Source: an uncultured Lactococcus sp. (GTDB taxonomy: Bacteria > Bacillota > Bacilli > Lactobacillales > Streptococcaceae). From it: a DNA stretch of 64,000 bases. The translations under genes and the position numbers were made by a program. This document shows positions 38,098 through 47,588 of this stretch, in pieces. The stretch is taken from positions 248,001 through 312,000 of the forward strand of contig NZ_CAKPUG010000003.1 of assembly GCF_934191625.1 (NCBI RefSeq). The letters are read 5' to 3'. Under the pieces are notes generated by a model that did not search any database, was not told the DNA's origin, and was given only the letters and a program-made list of their open reading frames with translations. Every line of letters begins with the position of its first letter. Position 1 is the stretch's first letter.

Positions 38098-38700
38098 TTA
38101 TATCTCTTCATTTATGCGATTACTATCCATCTTTTTCAAAGGATGAAAGTAGTGCTTGCGGCATACTGGAATATAGCTCTCATTGCCTCCAATCTGCAGT
38201 TGCTCGCCTTCATATACAGGTTCGCCTTCAACCATACGTAAAACCATTGTTGCTTTTTTACTGCAGTACCAGCAAATCGTTTTAATTTCTTCGATTTTAT
38301 CAGCCAGGAGCAATAAATATTTTGAGCCTTCAAAAAGTTCATTTCTGAAATCATTTTTTAAGCCAAAAGCCATCACGGGGACATTCAAATCATCGACCAC
38401 ACGTGCCAGGTCATAAATATTTTGTTTATTGAGAAATTGAGCTTCATCAATCAACACACAAAAAGGCCTCAACGGCAAACTTTCGATATATTCATAGACA
38501 TTCATGGTATCATCAATAGCCACAGCTTCGCTACTCATACCGATACGACTGGCGACTATACCAACACCAGCACGGGTATCTAAACTAGAAGTCATAATCA
38601 AAACAGGCTTTCCCTGCTCTTCGTAATTATGGGCAACCTTCAAGATTTCGATACTTTTACCTGAATTCATACTACCGTATTTGAAGTACAATTGTGCCAA
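38098..38700 (-). CDS. tdk: Thymidine kinase
   Basis: 200 aa type II enzyme for thymidine salvage. P-loop [20 protein letters not shown] (about 8-27), Walker [12 protein letters not shown], zinc ligands in CWYCSKKA and CRKH, and lasso [10 protein letters not shown]. Start is TTG with AAAGGGGAAAG upstream. First gene of the tdk-prfA-prmC operon. Confidence 0.96.
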   Translation of the reverse strand: MAQLYFKYGSMNSGKSIEILKVAHNYEEQGKPVLIMTSSLDTRAGVGIVASRIGMSSEAVAIDDTMNVYEYIESLPLRPFCVLIDEAQFLNKQNIYDLARVVDDLNVPVMAFGLKNDFRNELFEGSKYLLLLADKIEEIKTICWYCSKKATMVLRMVEGEPVYEGEQLQIGGNESYIPVCRKHYFHPLKKMDSNRINEEI

Positions 38701-38815
38701 TTTTCTTTCCCCTTTATAAAAATGGCTTAAAAGCCCTATTTAATAGCATTGTTCAGTGATACTATTATTTTATTTTCGATAATAATATCATTAATTATCA
38801 CTATTTTTCATTCAT

Positions 38816-38830
38816 TTCTGCCCACTTTTT
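38816..38830. repeat. Candidate attachment site, left copy
   Basis: TTCTGCCCACTTTTT, identical to 50897-50911. It lies 17 bases beyond the stop of the broken integrase, where attachment cores normally lie. Confidence 0.45.
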
Positions 38831-38846
38831 TGCCCACCAAATTTGC

Positions 38847-39379
38847 TTAAGAAATTTTGTTAATTCTATACATTTTTTGGCTTAATTCTTTAGACATATT
38901 AGGTGTTACATGGGTATATATATTATTGGTAGTAGTGGATGTTGCGTAACCAACTCTTTGCATCACCACTTTTTGGTTTACTCCCATTTCTGCTAATAAT
39001 GAAATATGAGAGTGGCGCATACAATGGCAAGAGAATTGCTTATCTAGCCCCGTTGCTTTTCCATATTATTTAAAAGATCGATTTAGATGACCAATATTAT
39101 GTGGTTGACCTGAACGAGTACAAAAAATGTATCCATGATTTTTATAACCTACATAAGTATTGTCATGGTTAGCTTTGAGATACTCTTCGATTTTTCGCTT
39201 AGCCTTTGCTAACAATATTTTTCAAGCTTTTATTTTAGCTTGATTTGAATTAGATGTCATAGTTACAGAAACTTTATCCTCAGATTTGTAACTACATTAA
39301 AGTATCTCATACGTCAGAGAAATTTTTTCCGAAATTCTGACCATAGACTTCCTACTTCTATATCTTCAACTTTCATATT
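38847..39379 (-). pseudogene. Tyrosine recombinase (phage/ICE-type integrase) pseudogene
   Basis: The C-terminal catalytic part is readable: CMRHSHISLLAEMGVNQKVV, MQRVGYATSTTTNNIYTHVT (catalytic Arg, His and Tyr), then a stop at 38847. Upstream fragments in the same or other frames (KRKIEEYLKANHDNTYVGYK; GQPHNIGHLNRSFK then a stop) are broken by at least two stops and a frameshift. It is far shorter than an intact integrase of about 380 aa. It marks the left end of the surface-protein island. Confidence 0.85.
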
Positions 39380-39436
39380 TCCTACCTTTTCTTTTGGGAA
39401 AAGTGCAGAATAAAAATCATACTTATTATATCATTT

Positions 39437-39529
39437 TTATCTGTATTTTTCCTCGTCTTTTATTTTTAAAAATTCATCAAATGCGGGAAACCGTACACGT
39501 CCTCTCCTTCTAAAATAATCCTCTTGCAT
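39437..39529 (-). pseudogene. Short ORF remnant upstream of the integrase
   Basis: 30 aa, MQEDYFRRRGRVRFPAFDEF, then LKIKDEEKYR and stop, with no ribosome-binding site. Its position fits a truncated element-borne regulator. Sequence 39380-39700 otherwise shows nothing coding. Confidence 0.3.
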
Positions 39530-39701
39530 GAATTGTTTATCTTTTCATTTCGCAAATTTTATTTCTAGCGGTCGAAACCTTTATAGAATAAAAATGTGAA
39601 ATACCTTCAGTATCAGTCCTCTTCTTATCCACTGTTATTCCTGTTCTGCTCATCCTTCTCACTATCTAAAAGTTGAATATAATATATTAAATATCCAAAG
39701 T

Positions 39702-39738
39702 AAAGACCGCAAAACTCTTGGTTCGCGGTCTTTATTTT
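39702..39738 (+). terminator. Isolated terminator-like hairpin
   Basis: AAAGACCGC/GCGGTCTTT with TTTATTTTAT after it on the plus strand. No intact gene precedes it; it may belong to the decayed element. Sequence 39739-39935 shows nothing else. Confidence 0.55.
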
Positions 39739-39935
39739 ATAACTTTTTATCTACACAGCTTAACTGCTTGGTTAATTTCTTGGTTATTTTTAAACTATGT
39801 TTTTTATTGTTATTATTGAAATTTAACTTGTTCTATATTAGTTACAAAAACTCCTACACTTTCAGCTGTTATACTTTCTACAATAAATCTAATCTCAATA
39901 AGATATTCCTTCATATATTTCAATCTTTCACGTGT

Positions 39936-39975
39936 TAAAAAAAGTTCTACATTTTATATGCAGAACCCTTTTTTG
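39936..39975 (-). terminator. Terminator of surface protein 1
   Basis: GGTTCTGC...GTAGAACT stem followed by a long T-run on the minus strand. Related to the two terminators at 42222 and 47786. Confidence 0.7.
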
Positions 39976-40031
39976 GAAAATTGTATTATATATTAAGATA
40001 GATTGACATTCATTAGTTGATTTAATAAGTT

Positions 40032-41678
40032 TTATTTTTCAGAGAAGCGATAGAAAAGTGTATCCACATATCTTCCTGATCGTGTCGCATTACCAACCAA
40101 GTCGATATGAGAGTTAATCGTAGTGCTGTGGGCATTCATTTCTCCAATCTTCTGTTCTGTGCTATCTTGAACTAGATCGTGAGTACCTAAACCATCTATG
40201 TAATTCATTTTGTAATCAACATCTGGATCACCTTTGCCATCATTCAGTTTGTAACCATTATTAGATTTGACAAAGACTTCAACGGTTTTACCACCATCAT
40301 ATGGTACATAATTCCCACCAACTTGAGTGGCATTTTTAAGTTCCACATTGGCCACTTCTCCTGTTCCACGGTTGGCATCTGTCAAGGTAACTGCCGAAGG
40401 TACTACACCATACCAGCCTGGTTCACCTGGTGCCTGTGCAGTGTAATTGTACTCTACTTCTACTTTATCATTGGTTACACTATTTTGATCACCTTGAATC
40501 GTATCTGCAGCTATTTTTAAGTTAGCTAAATCGGTAGAAAAATTGCCCAGTCCAACTTGAGTTAAATCTGTACCAGAGACATAGGAGTTTACACGGGCAA
40601 CAGCTTCTGTTACAGCTTTAGACCACCCGTTTCGAACATAGTCATAAGTCCCTGAGGCAGATTTTGTAGCTTTTCCTCGGGTCATATCAGCTTCAAAATC
40701 TGTCGCTGCTTCTACGAAGTCATGTAAGGTTTTCATGTTAGCATCTGCTTTGACTTTATCAGCTAATGAGTTACCCGCTTGCATACCTTTGGCATCTACG
40801 ATGAAGTACATGCCATAAGCGTCACCAATTTGTCCCAATAACTCTGTTTTTTTAGCACTATCACTCAAAGCATTGACTTTTGTACGGACATCTTCAATTT
40901 TTTGAACAGTTACACTTGTATTGAGTTCAGTGCGTGTATTGTCTTTGAAAAGGAGGTTTACATCAGCCTGTGCTTTATCTTCATCACTGGCCCATGTAAC
41001 AGGTACTGTGACAGTGCCTGAAAATCTATTTGCTCCCGTATTTAGACCAGACCAAGCATAAGTAACTTGTGTCGTAGCACCTGATAAACGCTCCCACTTT
41101 ACTGTACCGTTTTCAAGTTTTCCAGATTGTTTCACTGTAATACCTGGAGTACTTCCATCGTAGTTTTTTAAGGTCTGTACCGGAACTGATACCGATCCAT
41201 CTACTACGGTCTGCGTTGCTTCTGTCACGGTCTGACCATTCAACCAGGGATTACTATCTTTAAAATGTTTCGTCCCATCATCGTTACCGAGCGGAGTTAA
41301 ATCAGTGATATGGTTAGATCTAAGATCGACATAAGTCATCACCCCCGACTTTTCTAAACCTTCAATACTTGAAATATTTTTTGATGAAAATCTTATATCA
41401 AGTACTGTTGCCATCTTTGCTTCTGTTATTTGATCGTCAGTATTTATCCCCTGTGTAGGGTCATTTTGAGGTATTCCTAGTTTTTCTTTAATGGCTCTTT
41501 TAAAGTTTTCATCTGGAATATTTACAACATCAGTATCCGCTTTATTATGCACGGAAAGACTTTTACTTTGCGTTTGGGGAGACATCACCTTCTGGTTTGC
41601 ATGAGCTGAAGACTGTACTGCTCCTAACAGTGTAAGTGCTGCTAAACTTGTCGCTCCCAAGGTTACAATTTTTTTCAT
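40032..41678 (-). CDS. Secreted leucine-rich-repeat surface protein 1
   Basis: 548 aa. Signal peptide 1-27 (MKKIVTLGATSLAALTLLGA..AHA). Internalin-like cap and leucine-rich repeats about 50-135 (VVNIPDENFKRAIKEKLG; MTYVDLRSNHITDLTPLG). Ig-like segment about 145-232 ending GTVTVPVTWASDED. Helical modules of the toxin Cry1Ac D-VI type about 236-395. Conserved beta-rich C-terminal module 405-548 ending GRYVDTLFYRFSEK. No LPxTG motif and no WxL motif. It is the most diverged of four paralogues and has its own copy of the locus promoter. Confidence 0.85.
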   Translation of the reverse strand: MKKIVTLGATSLAALTLLGAVQSSAHANQKVMSPQTQSKSLSVHNKADTDVVNIPDENFKRAIKEKLGIPQNDPTQGINTDDQITEAKMATVLDIRFSSKNISSIEGLEKSGVMTYVDLRSNHITDLTPLGNDDGTKHFKDSNPWLNGQTVTEATQTVVDGSVSVPVQTLKNYDGSTPGITVKQSGKLENGTVKWERLSGATTQVTYAWSGLNTGANRFSGTVTVPVTWASDEDKAQADVNLLFKDNTRTELNTSVTVQKIEDVRTKVNALSDSAKKTELLGQIGDAYGMYFIVDAKGMQAGNSLADKVKADANMKTLHDFVEAATDFEADMTRGKATKSASGTYDYVRNGWSKAVTEAVARVNSYVSGTDLTQVGLGNFSTDLANLKIAADTIQGDQNSVTNDKVEVEYNYTAQAPGEPGWYGVVPSAVTLTDANRGTGEVANVELKNATQVGGNYVPYDGGKTVEVFVKSNNGYKLNDGKGDPDVDYKMNYIDGLGTHDLVQDSTEQKIGEMNAHSTTINSHIDLVGNATRSGRYVDTLFYRFSEK

Positions 41679-41713
41679 TTTTTGTCCTCTTCTTATTATT
41701 TATTTTTGTATTC

Positions 41714-41773
41714 TTATTATATACTATGAATACGTAGTGTTTTTATATGCTTTTATACGTGCCGGTAAAATTT
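41714..41773 (-). promoter_or_regulatory. Surface-locus promoter module, copy 1
   Basis: TATAAT at 41716-41721 (minus strand), with the shared upstream sequence AAATTTTACCGG...AAAAAC...ATTC. The same module occurs at 46957 and 50234. Confidence 0.7.
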
Positions 41774-42024
41774 CGTGTAACAAAAAAATAGATAGCAAAG
41801 TAACCTATATGAATTAATATACTCGAAGTTACCTATCCATATTACTGGTGGTTCATACTGTGTACTCTGATTGCTTAAATAATTCTTTGTTCCTACCGAA
41901 ATAGTGTAGTTTTTGTAGGAGTGTTCTTTGAACACCTCAACTTAGAGACAGAGCTTTCTTTTAATAAAGCATAAAGGTTAGAACTTTCCATCACAATGAA
42001 ACTTTTTTGCATGAAGGCTTATTA

Positions 42025-42159
42025 TCATATATTTAAAATAGCCAACATCCAATAGCCGACGATGAAACCAAAGGTTATTCCACTTACCAAAAACATAAAG
42101 TTTACAATATACCATTCGCTTTTTGGGATACTAATTTCTTTTTTATTTTTTACGTACAT
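42025..42159 (-). CDS. 44-aa membrane peptide, copy 1
   Basis: MYVKNKKEISIPKSEWYIVN, then a membrane helix (FMFLVSGITFGFIVGYWMLA) ending ILNI. AGGAGG lies 5 bases before the ATG, an excellent site. The same gene is duplicated at 47589-47723. It follows surface protein 2 after a terminator. No family recognised. Confidence 0.75.
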   Translation of the reverse strand: MYVKNKKEISIPKSEWYIVNFMFLVSGITFGFIVGYWMLAILNI

Positions 42160-42221
42160 AAGTCCTCCTAATTTTCGATTTTTAATTTACTAATATATTT
42201 TTTTCTAAATCACTTACATTC

Positions 42222-42258
42222 AAAAAGGTTCTACGTTTGTATATAGTAGAACCTTTTA
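42222..42258 (-). terminator. Terminator after surface protein 2
   Basis: AAAAGGTTCTAC/GTAGAACCTTTT, 12-bp stem. Confidence 0.85.
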
Positions 42259-42310
42259 GGAAAATTGAATTATATATTAAGTTAGATTGAGATTCACTTG
42301 CTTAAAAGGT

Positions 42311-44083
42311 TTATTTCTCAGAGAAGTGATAGAAAAGATTGTCTACATATCTCCCTGATTTAGTCGCATTCCCCACCAAATCAATGTGGGAAACAATTGT
42401 TGTATCGCCTGCCTTCATCTCACCAATCTTATGTTCGCTAGCATCTTGGGCTACATCATGTGTACCCGTTCCATCCACAAAGTTCAGTTTGTAAGCGACA
42501 GGTGAATCACCCTTGCCGTCATCCAACATGTAGCTGTTGTTTGACTTAACGGAGACTTCAACCGTTTTACCACCATCATAAGGCATATAGTGGCCCCCTA
42601 CTTGTGTAGCATTTTTCAACTCCACATTGGCCACTTCACCTGTACCACGGTTAGCATCTGTCAGTGTTACAGCGCTCGGTACTACACCATACCATCCAGG
42701 TTCCCCTGGTGCCTGTGCAGTGTAATTGTATTCCACTTCTACTTTATCATTTGTCACATCATTTTGATCCCCTTGAATAGCATTCGCAGCTGTATTCAAG
42801 TTGGCCACATCTGTTGAGAAATCACCAAGGCCGGCTTGAGACAAGTCTGTACCTGGAACATATGCGTTCACACATGCTTGGGCTGTCGCAACAGCTTTAG
42901 ACCAGCCACTACGCACATAATCATAGGTTCCGGCAGCTGCTTTTGAAGTTTTCGCTTTCGTCATATCTGCTTCAAAGTCTGTCGCAGCTTCCATAAAATC
43001 ATGCAAAGTTTTCATGTTGGCATCGGCTTTGACTTTATCCCCTAATGGGTCTCCAGCTTTCATGGCTTGGGCATTCACAATGAAATACATACCATAGGCA
43101 TCTCCAATTTGACCCAGTAGTTCTGTTTTCTTAGCACTGTCTGTTAAAGCATTTGCTTCTTTACGTACATCTTCAATCTTTTGAACAGTTACTCCTGTAT
43201 TAAGCTCCGTACGTGTGTTGTCTTTGAAAAGAAGGTTCACATCAGCTTGTACTTTATCTTCGTCGCTGGCCCATGTGACTGGGACTGTGACTGTTCCTGA
43301 GAAAACCCTATTAGAAGTAGTAGAATTCCATACATATGTAACCTTATTAGTAGTACTAGCAAGTCGATCCCAAGTTACATTCGTACCATTCAATTTTCCA
43401 CCGTCTCTAAAAGTAAAAGTAGGAGTGGAACCATCAATATTTTTGACATCTTTAATAGGTACAGTAACTTCCCCATCTTTCCATGTAACTGGATCTTCAT
43501 TGATTTCTTGAGCGGCAAAGGTTGTAGAACCTGTAAAACCTGTAGCCGCAATGGTTTGTAAAGGAGTCAAATCAGTGATTTTATTTCCTTTGAGCTGAAT
43601 ATCTGTAGCGCTAGTATTAGTAAAACCATTAACATTGGTAACTCCACTATAGTTAGCGGCTAACGTAGTCAAGGTAGAAATAGATGCTACGTTATTAACA
43701 TTATCACCCACACCCGTGCCTTGCAATTGTAGTATTTTTACCCCAATCATATGTTCGATACCAGTAAGATCTTTTATATTTACTTGATTGGACAAATCAA
43801 GTAAATTATACTTTTGTGCTGTAATATAGGTTGTTAGTTCTCCTTCCGTAATATCATGTGTTGCAGGACGAGAAGAATCTATTTTATTATTAAGAAAAGT
43901 TTTTAATGCTACATCTGGTATATTTACAACATCCGTAGCTGCCTTTGTATGTACAGAAGTCAACTTAGAATGTATTTGACTTGGTGTAATATGGTTTTGA
44001 CTTGCATGAGCCAACGGCTGGGCAGCTCCTAAAAGTGTGAGTGCCGTTAGTGTTGTGGCACCTAAAGTGACGATTTTTTTCAT
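42311..44083 (-). CDS. Secreted leucine-rich-repeat surface protein 2
   Basis: 590 aa. Same signal peptide, an N-terminal domain with irregular leucine-rich repeats (NLLDLSNQVNIKDLTGIEHM; IQLKGNKITDLTPLQTI), the Ig-like segment ending VTVPVTWASDEDK, then helical modules and the C-terminal module. From the VTWASDED motif onward it is nearly identical, also in DNA, to surface protein 3, while the N-terminal third differs. It lies 63 bases after surface protein 3, so the two are one operon. Probably displayed outside the cell; ligand unknown. Confidence 0.85.
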   Translation of the reverse strand: MKKIVTLGATTLTALTLLGAAQPLAHASQNHITPSQIHSKLTSVHTKAATDVVNIPDVALKTFLNNKIDSSRPATHDITEGELTTYITAQKYNLLDLSNQVNIKDLTGIEHMIGVKILQLQGTGVGDNVNNVASISTLTTLAANYSGVTNVNGFTNTSATDIQLKGNKITDLTPLQTIAATGFTGSTTFAAQEINEDPVTWKDGEVTVPIKDVKNIDGSTPTFTFRDGGKLNGTNVTWDRLASTTNKVTYVWNSTTSNRVFSGTVTVPVTWASDEDKVQADVNLLFKDNTRTELNTGVTVQKIEDVRKEANALTDSAKKTELLGQIGDAYGMYFIVNAQAMKAGDPLGDKVKADANMKTLHDFMEAATDFEADMTKAKTSKAAAGTYDYVRSGWSKAVATAQACVNAYVPGTDLSQAGLGDFSTDVANLNTAANAIQGDQNDVTNDKVEVEYNYTAQAPGEPGWYGVVPSAVTLTDANRGTGEVANVELKNATQVGGHYMPYDGGKTVEVSVKSNNSYMLDDGKGDSPVAYKLNFVDGTGTHDVAQDASEHKIGEMKAGDTTIVSHIDLVGNATKSGRYVDNLFYHFSEK

Positions 44084-44146
44084 TTTACTTTATCTTTTTT
44101 AACTTTCTAATTTTTTAATATTTCAACAATGGATTTTTAATATCTA

Positions 44147-45979
44147 TTATTTCTCAGAGAAGTGATAGAAAAGATTGTCTACATATCTCCCTGATTTTGT
44201 CGCATTACCCACCAAATCAATATGGGAAACAATTGTTGTATCGCCTGCCTTCATCTCACCAATCTTATGTTCGCTAGCATCTTGGGTTACATCATGTGTA
44301 CCCGTTCCATCCACAAAGTTCAGTTTGTAAGCGACAGGTGAATCACCCTTGCCGTCATCCAACATGTAGCTGTTGTTTGACTTAACGGAGACTTCAACCG
44401 TTTTACCACCATCATAAGGCATATAGTGGCCCCCTACTTGTGTAGCATTTTTCAACTCCACATTGGCCACTTCACCTGTACCACGGTTAGCATCTGTCAG
44501 TGTTACAGCGCTCGGTACTACACCATACCATCCAGGTTCCCCTGGTGCCTGTGCAGTGTAATTGTATTCCACTTCTACTTTATCATTTGTCACATCATTT
44601 TGATCCCCTTGAATAGCATTCGCAGCTGTATTCAAGTTGGCCACATCTGTTGAGAAATCACCAAGGCCGGCTTGAGACAAGTCTGTACCTGGAACATATG
44701 CGTTCACACATGCTTGGGCTGTCGCAACAGCTTTAGACCAGCCACTACGCACATAATCATAGGTTCCGGCAGCTGCTTTTGAAGTTTTCGCTTTCGTCAT
44801 ATCTGCTTCAAAGTCTGTCGCAGCTTCCATAAAATCATGCAAAGTTTTCATGTTGGCATCGGCTTTGACTTTATCCCCTAATGGGTCTCCAGCTTTCATG
44901 GCTTGGGCATTCACAATGAAATACATACCATAGGCATCTCCAATTTGACCCAGTAGTTCTGTTTTCTTAGCACTGTCTGTTAAAGCATTTGCTTCTTTAC
45001 GTACATCTTCAATCTTTTGAACAGTTACTCCTGTATTAAGCTCCGTACGTGTGTTGTCTTTGAAAAGAAGGTTCACATCAGCTTGTACTTTATCTTCGTC
45101 GCTCGCCCATGTGACAGGGACAGTGACTGTTCCTGTCAATTGTTGCACCCCCCTTCCTTTACCTGCAAAAGTATAAGTGACTTGTTTAGTAGAGCTTGGG
45201 AGTCTATCCCAAACCACATTCCCATTTTCAAGTTTTCCATTATTTTGGTAAGTAAAAGTAACATCAGATGTACCATCTGCATTTTTCACAGCCTTTATTG
45301 GCACAGAAACAGTTCCATTTGTTGCCTCTTGAGAGTTCTCTGATACTTTTTGCGAGTTTACAGATAAATTACCATTTCCAGCAGTAACAAAAGTATAATC
45401 TTTCAGAGCGCTAAGGTCATATAATTCATCACCACCACCCCAAAAGCCTGTTAATCCTGGAAATTTACTAAAATCTAATTCATTAAATTGAGTTTGATTA
45501 AAACCTTTTGTTGGAGCACAGCTTAAAATTTTTAATTTGGTACAAACATTAAACACACTATAATCGCAACCCGTTGTATCTGCGCCATTTAATCTTAAAT
45601 CTTCCAAGTTTACTGCAAATTCCATCCCTTCAAAACTTGTGATTTTTTTACCATTCAAATTACCTAAAGGAATCGCTGTTAATTTTTCCATGTCTTCTTG
45701 AGTTATAACGTCACCTGTAATTGTCAAGATAGATTTTAAAACTGTTTTAAGTGTTGCATCTGGAATAGTTACTTCATCTGTTGCTGCTTTTACATGACGG
45801 TTCGCTGTTTTAGCTTGCTCAATTTTTTGCGGTACAGTCTTCCTTTGTTCTTGAATCAAAGTAGAAGTAGGTGTGGTAACTAGGCCTCCAATTTGCGCTG
45901 CATGAGCCAACGGCTGTACTGCTCCTAAAAGTGTGAGTGCCGTTAGTGTTGTGGCACCTAAAGTGACGATTTTTTTCAT
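44147..45979 (-). CDS. Secreted leucine-rich-repeat surface protein 3
   Basis: 610 aa. Signal peptide, a linker (QEQRKTVPQKIEQAKTANRH), a capped repeat domain (VTIPDATLKTVLKSILTIT; NLEDLRLNGADTTGCDYSVF) with several Cys, unusual for the paralogues, the Ig-like segment, then the shared helical and C-terminal modules, nearly identical to proteins 2 and 4. It follows the 148-residue-frame anchor gene by 67 bases in one operon. Confidence 0.85.
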   Translation of the reverse strand: MKKIVTLGATTLTALTLLGAVQPLAHAAQIGGLVTTPTSTLIQEQRKTVPQKIEQAKTANRHVKAATDEVTIPDATLKTVLKSILTITGDVITQEDMEKLTAIPLGNLNGKKITSFEGMEFAVNLEDLRLNGADTTGCDYSVFNVCTKLKILSCAPTKGFNQTQFNELDFSKFPGLTGFWGGGDELYDLSALKDYTFVTAGNGNLSVNSQKVSENSQEATNGTVSVPIKAVKNADGTSDVTFTYQNNGKLENGNVVWDRLPSSTKQVTYTFAGKGRGVQQLTGTVTVPVTWASDEDKVQADVNLLFKDNTRTELNTGVTVQKIEDVRKEANALTDSAKKTELLGQIGDAYGMYFIVNAQAMKAGDPLGDKVKADANMKTLHDFMEAATDFEADMTKAKTSKAAAGTYDYVRSGWSKAVATAQACVNAYVPGTDLSQAGLGDFSTDVANLNTAANAIQGDQNDVTNDKVEVEYNYTAQAPGEPGWYGVVPSAVTLTDANRGTGEVANVELKNATQVGGHYMPYDGGKTVEVSVKSNNSYMLDDGKGDSPVAYKLNFVDGTGTHDVTQDASEHKIGEMKAGDTTIVSHIDLVGNATKSGRYVDNLFYHFSEK

Positions 45980-46046
45980 TTTTGGTTTCTTTTTCCTTAT
46001 TTTTTGTTTTATTTATAAAATGAGAGTACTCTCTTATTTATCATGT

Positions 46047-46573
46047 TTATTGCACTACTAATACTGCATCAACTGTGGAGCCATTCAAGGGAGATTTACC
46101 ATCTTTTAAAGAAAACGCAGATGTTGTAACTGTCATTGGATACTTGCCAGGCTTAAGAGATAATTTCTTTGTAGGCACTTCCGTAATTGCATTTCCTGGC
46201 TTGATAAGTTTACTGTCTAATACAGTGATTTCTCTCTTACCTTCCTGAACGGTCACTTTGTATTTAAAGTAAGCTTTATTAATTTTAGAATTACCAAGTG
46301 TCATTTTAATATTCTTATCTTTATGATTAACAGGGACTTTACCGAAGCCCGGTATCACTAAATCCCCTGCTTTCCACTGCTTACCAACTCGGATCGGATC
46401 ATCATAGGCGTGAGCATTATTATCAAAGTTTGAGGAGTGACTGCGCCACCACAGGAAACCTCCTACAAGGATAAAGAAAAGTAACAGTAACAACAGAAAC
46501 CATCTTTTTTTCTTTTTCTTTTCTTCATCTTTTTTTGTGTTCCATCTGCAACTACTTGTTTTCCTTCAATCAT
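46047..46573 (-). CDS. Membrane-anchored accessory protein of the surface locus, start separated by a -1 frameshift
   Basis: The long frame (from about 46493) reads LLLLLLFFILVGGFLWWR, then an extracellular beta domain of about 115 aa (VIPGFGKVPVNHKDKNIKM; VTVQEGKREITVLDSKLIKPG; TTSAFSLKDGKSPLNGST). This layout recurs in Listeria and Enterococcus surface operons, as I recall. The only well-placed start is ATG 46573 with AAGGAG, overlapping the upstream stop. From it the frame must slip by -1 in A-rich sequence containing A_AAA_AAG to join the long frame. It is either a programmed frameshift or a recent indel. Confidence 0.65.
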
Positions 46574-46919
46574 TTTCTCTCCTTCTCAAATAAAAATACA
46601 TTCCGAATAGGGATACTACTATTCCCAGAATCATCACACCTAACTTACCCTCACTTCCCAAATCAGGTAAGTTTCCTTTTGACACAATGTCAGGTGAGTG
46701 AGTTTCTTTTTTTTCTTCTCTATAACTTTGATGTGGTTTGTTTGAATTCTCACTTTCACTCGAGCTACTTATTATAGCTTCATATCCAACTTTTGTAGAA
46801 TTGCTATTTCCATATACACGTTGATAATTTAATAAAAGAGTCCCACTTCCTATCAGGAGACCAAACAGAACGATCATCTTTGTTAATGTCAATAAGTTAT
46901 TCTTTTTTTTATCTTCCAA
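46566..46919 (-). CDS. Small surface protein with LPxxG-like C-terminal anchor
   Basis: 117 aa: N-terminal hydrophobic segment (about 14-30), a polar linker rich in Ser/Glu, then LPDLGSEGK, a hydrophobic helix (LGVMILGIVVSLFGMYFYL) and RRREND. This is a sorting-signal layout, but LPDLG departs from LPxTG. It resembles the small LPxTG proteins of WxL/Csc clusters. The start is a TTG without a good site; a strong GAGGAG precedes ATG 46932, which opens a 7-codon ORF (MRRYIGR) overlapping this start in another frame. Confidence 0.7.
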   Translation of the reverse strand: MEDKKKNNLLTLTKMIVLFGLLIGSGTLLLNYQRVYGNSNSTKVGYEAIISSSSESENSNKPHQSYREEKKETHSPDIVSKGNLPDLGSEGKLGVMILGIVVSLFGMYFYLRRREND

Positions 46920-46956
46920 TATATCTTCTCATCTGTGCTCCTCTCTTGTGATGAAA

Positions 46957-47017
46957 TTATTATATACTAGAAATGCATAATGTTTTTATTTACTTTTAAA
47001 CACAGCGGTAAAATTTT
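46957..47017 (-). promoter_or_regulatory. Surface-locus promoter module, copy 2
   Basis: TATAAT at 46959-46964 with upstream AAATTTTACCGCTGTGTTTA; drives the small anchor, accessory protein, surface protein 3 and surface protein 2. Confidence 0.7.
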
Positions 47018-47028
47018 TTAGAATAAAA

Positions 47029-47052
47029 AAATAGGTCTCTTAAGAGCCTATA
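47029..47052 (-). terminator. Terminator upstream of promoter copy 2
   Basis: AGGCTCTTAAGAGACCT stem followed by TTTTTTTATTC on the minus strand; it insulates the operon from transcription coming from surface protein 4. Confidence 0.65.
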
Positions 47053-47139
47053 GATATTAATATATGAGAAGCATCGACATACAAAAGCAACACTGTTCTC
47101 TAACTTTTTCAACCATACTAACACAACTGCTACATTACC

Positions 47140-47420
47140 CACATATATAAAAAATAGAGTTTAACAAGCAAGGTTTAAGCAAAAAAACTATAGTGGCAAG
47201 TATAAGTTTAATGAATCCTGCATGTTTCCATTTATCCTTTACCTTTCGTAAATCTTCTTCATCTCAGTAATTATTAATAGAATTATTTAAAGCCTATCCC
47301 TCAGCTTTTGCACTATACACATTTACCCAACCGATATTTAAAATTGAAATGAGTACACGTCACACCAGTATGCCCTATCACCAATACAAAACCCTAGACC
47401 ATCAATAAAGGCCCCCGTTC
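47140..47420 (-). pseudogene. Unrecognised gene remnant
   Basis: Coding-like stretches in different frames, for example GAFIDGLGFCIGDRAYW and DEEDLRKVKDKWKHAGFIKL followed by a hydrophobic segment, are broken by several stops. It may be a small membrane protein (TM2-like at most) in decay. The rest of 47053-47567 holds nothing else I can name. Confidence 0.3.
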
Positions 47421-47588
47421 CTTTTTGTTTCAAAGTTTCTATTTTGCATCTTTTTCGCCTCATTCATTTATAAATACGAATTATAATTATTTTTTATTAT
47501 TAGAAAAATAATTTACAATTCCTATAAAACTTTCACTTAAATATCTTATACGATAAGATTGAGTCGTTTTTTGCATGAAGGTTTATTA

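Larger units (their letters stand above)
42004..43107. repeat. Direct repeat R, copy 1 (about 1.1 kb)
   Basis: Nearly identical to 47568-48671 at a constant offset of 5564. It spans the 44-aa gene, the terminator and the 3' part of surface protein 2. The 3' gene part also recurs in surface protein 3 (44147 to about 45095). Confidence 0.9.

Noticed and set aside
41753..41935. 60-codon minus-strand ORF upstream of surface protein 1
   Set aside because: It overlaps the promoter module and has no homologue at the equivalent positions of the other two promoter copies.
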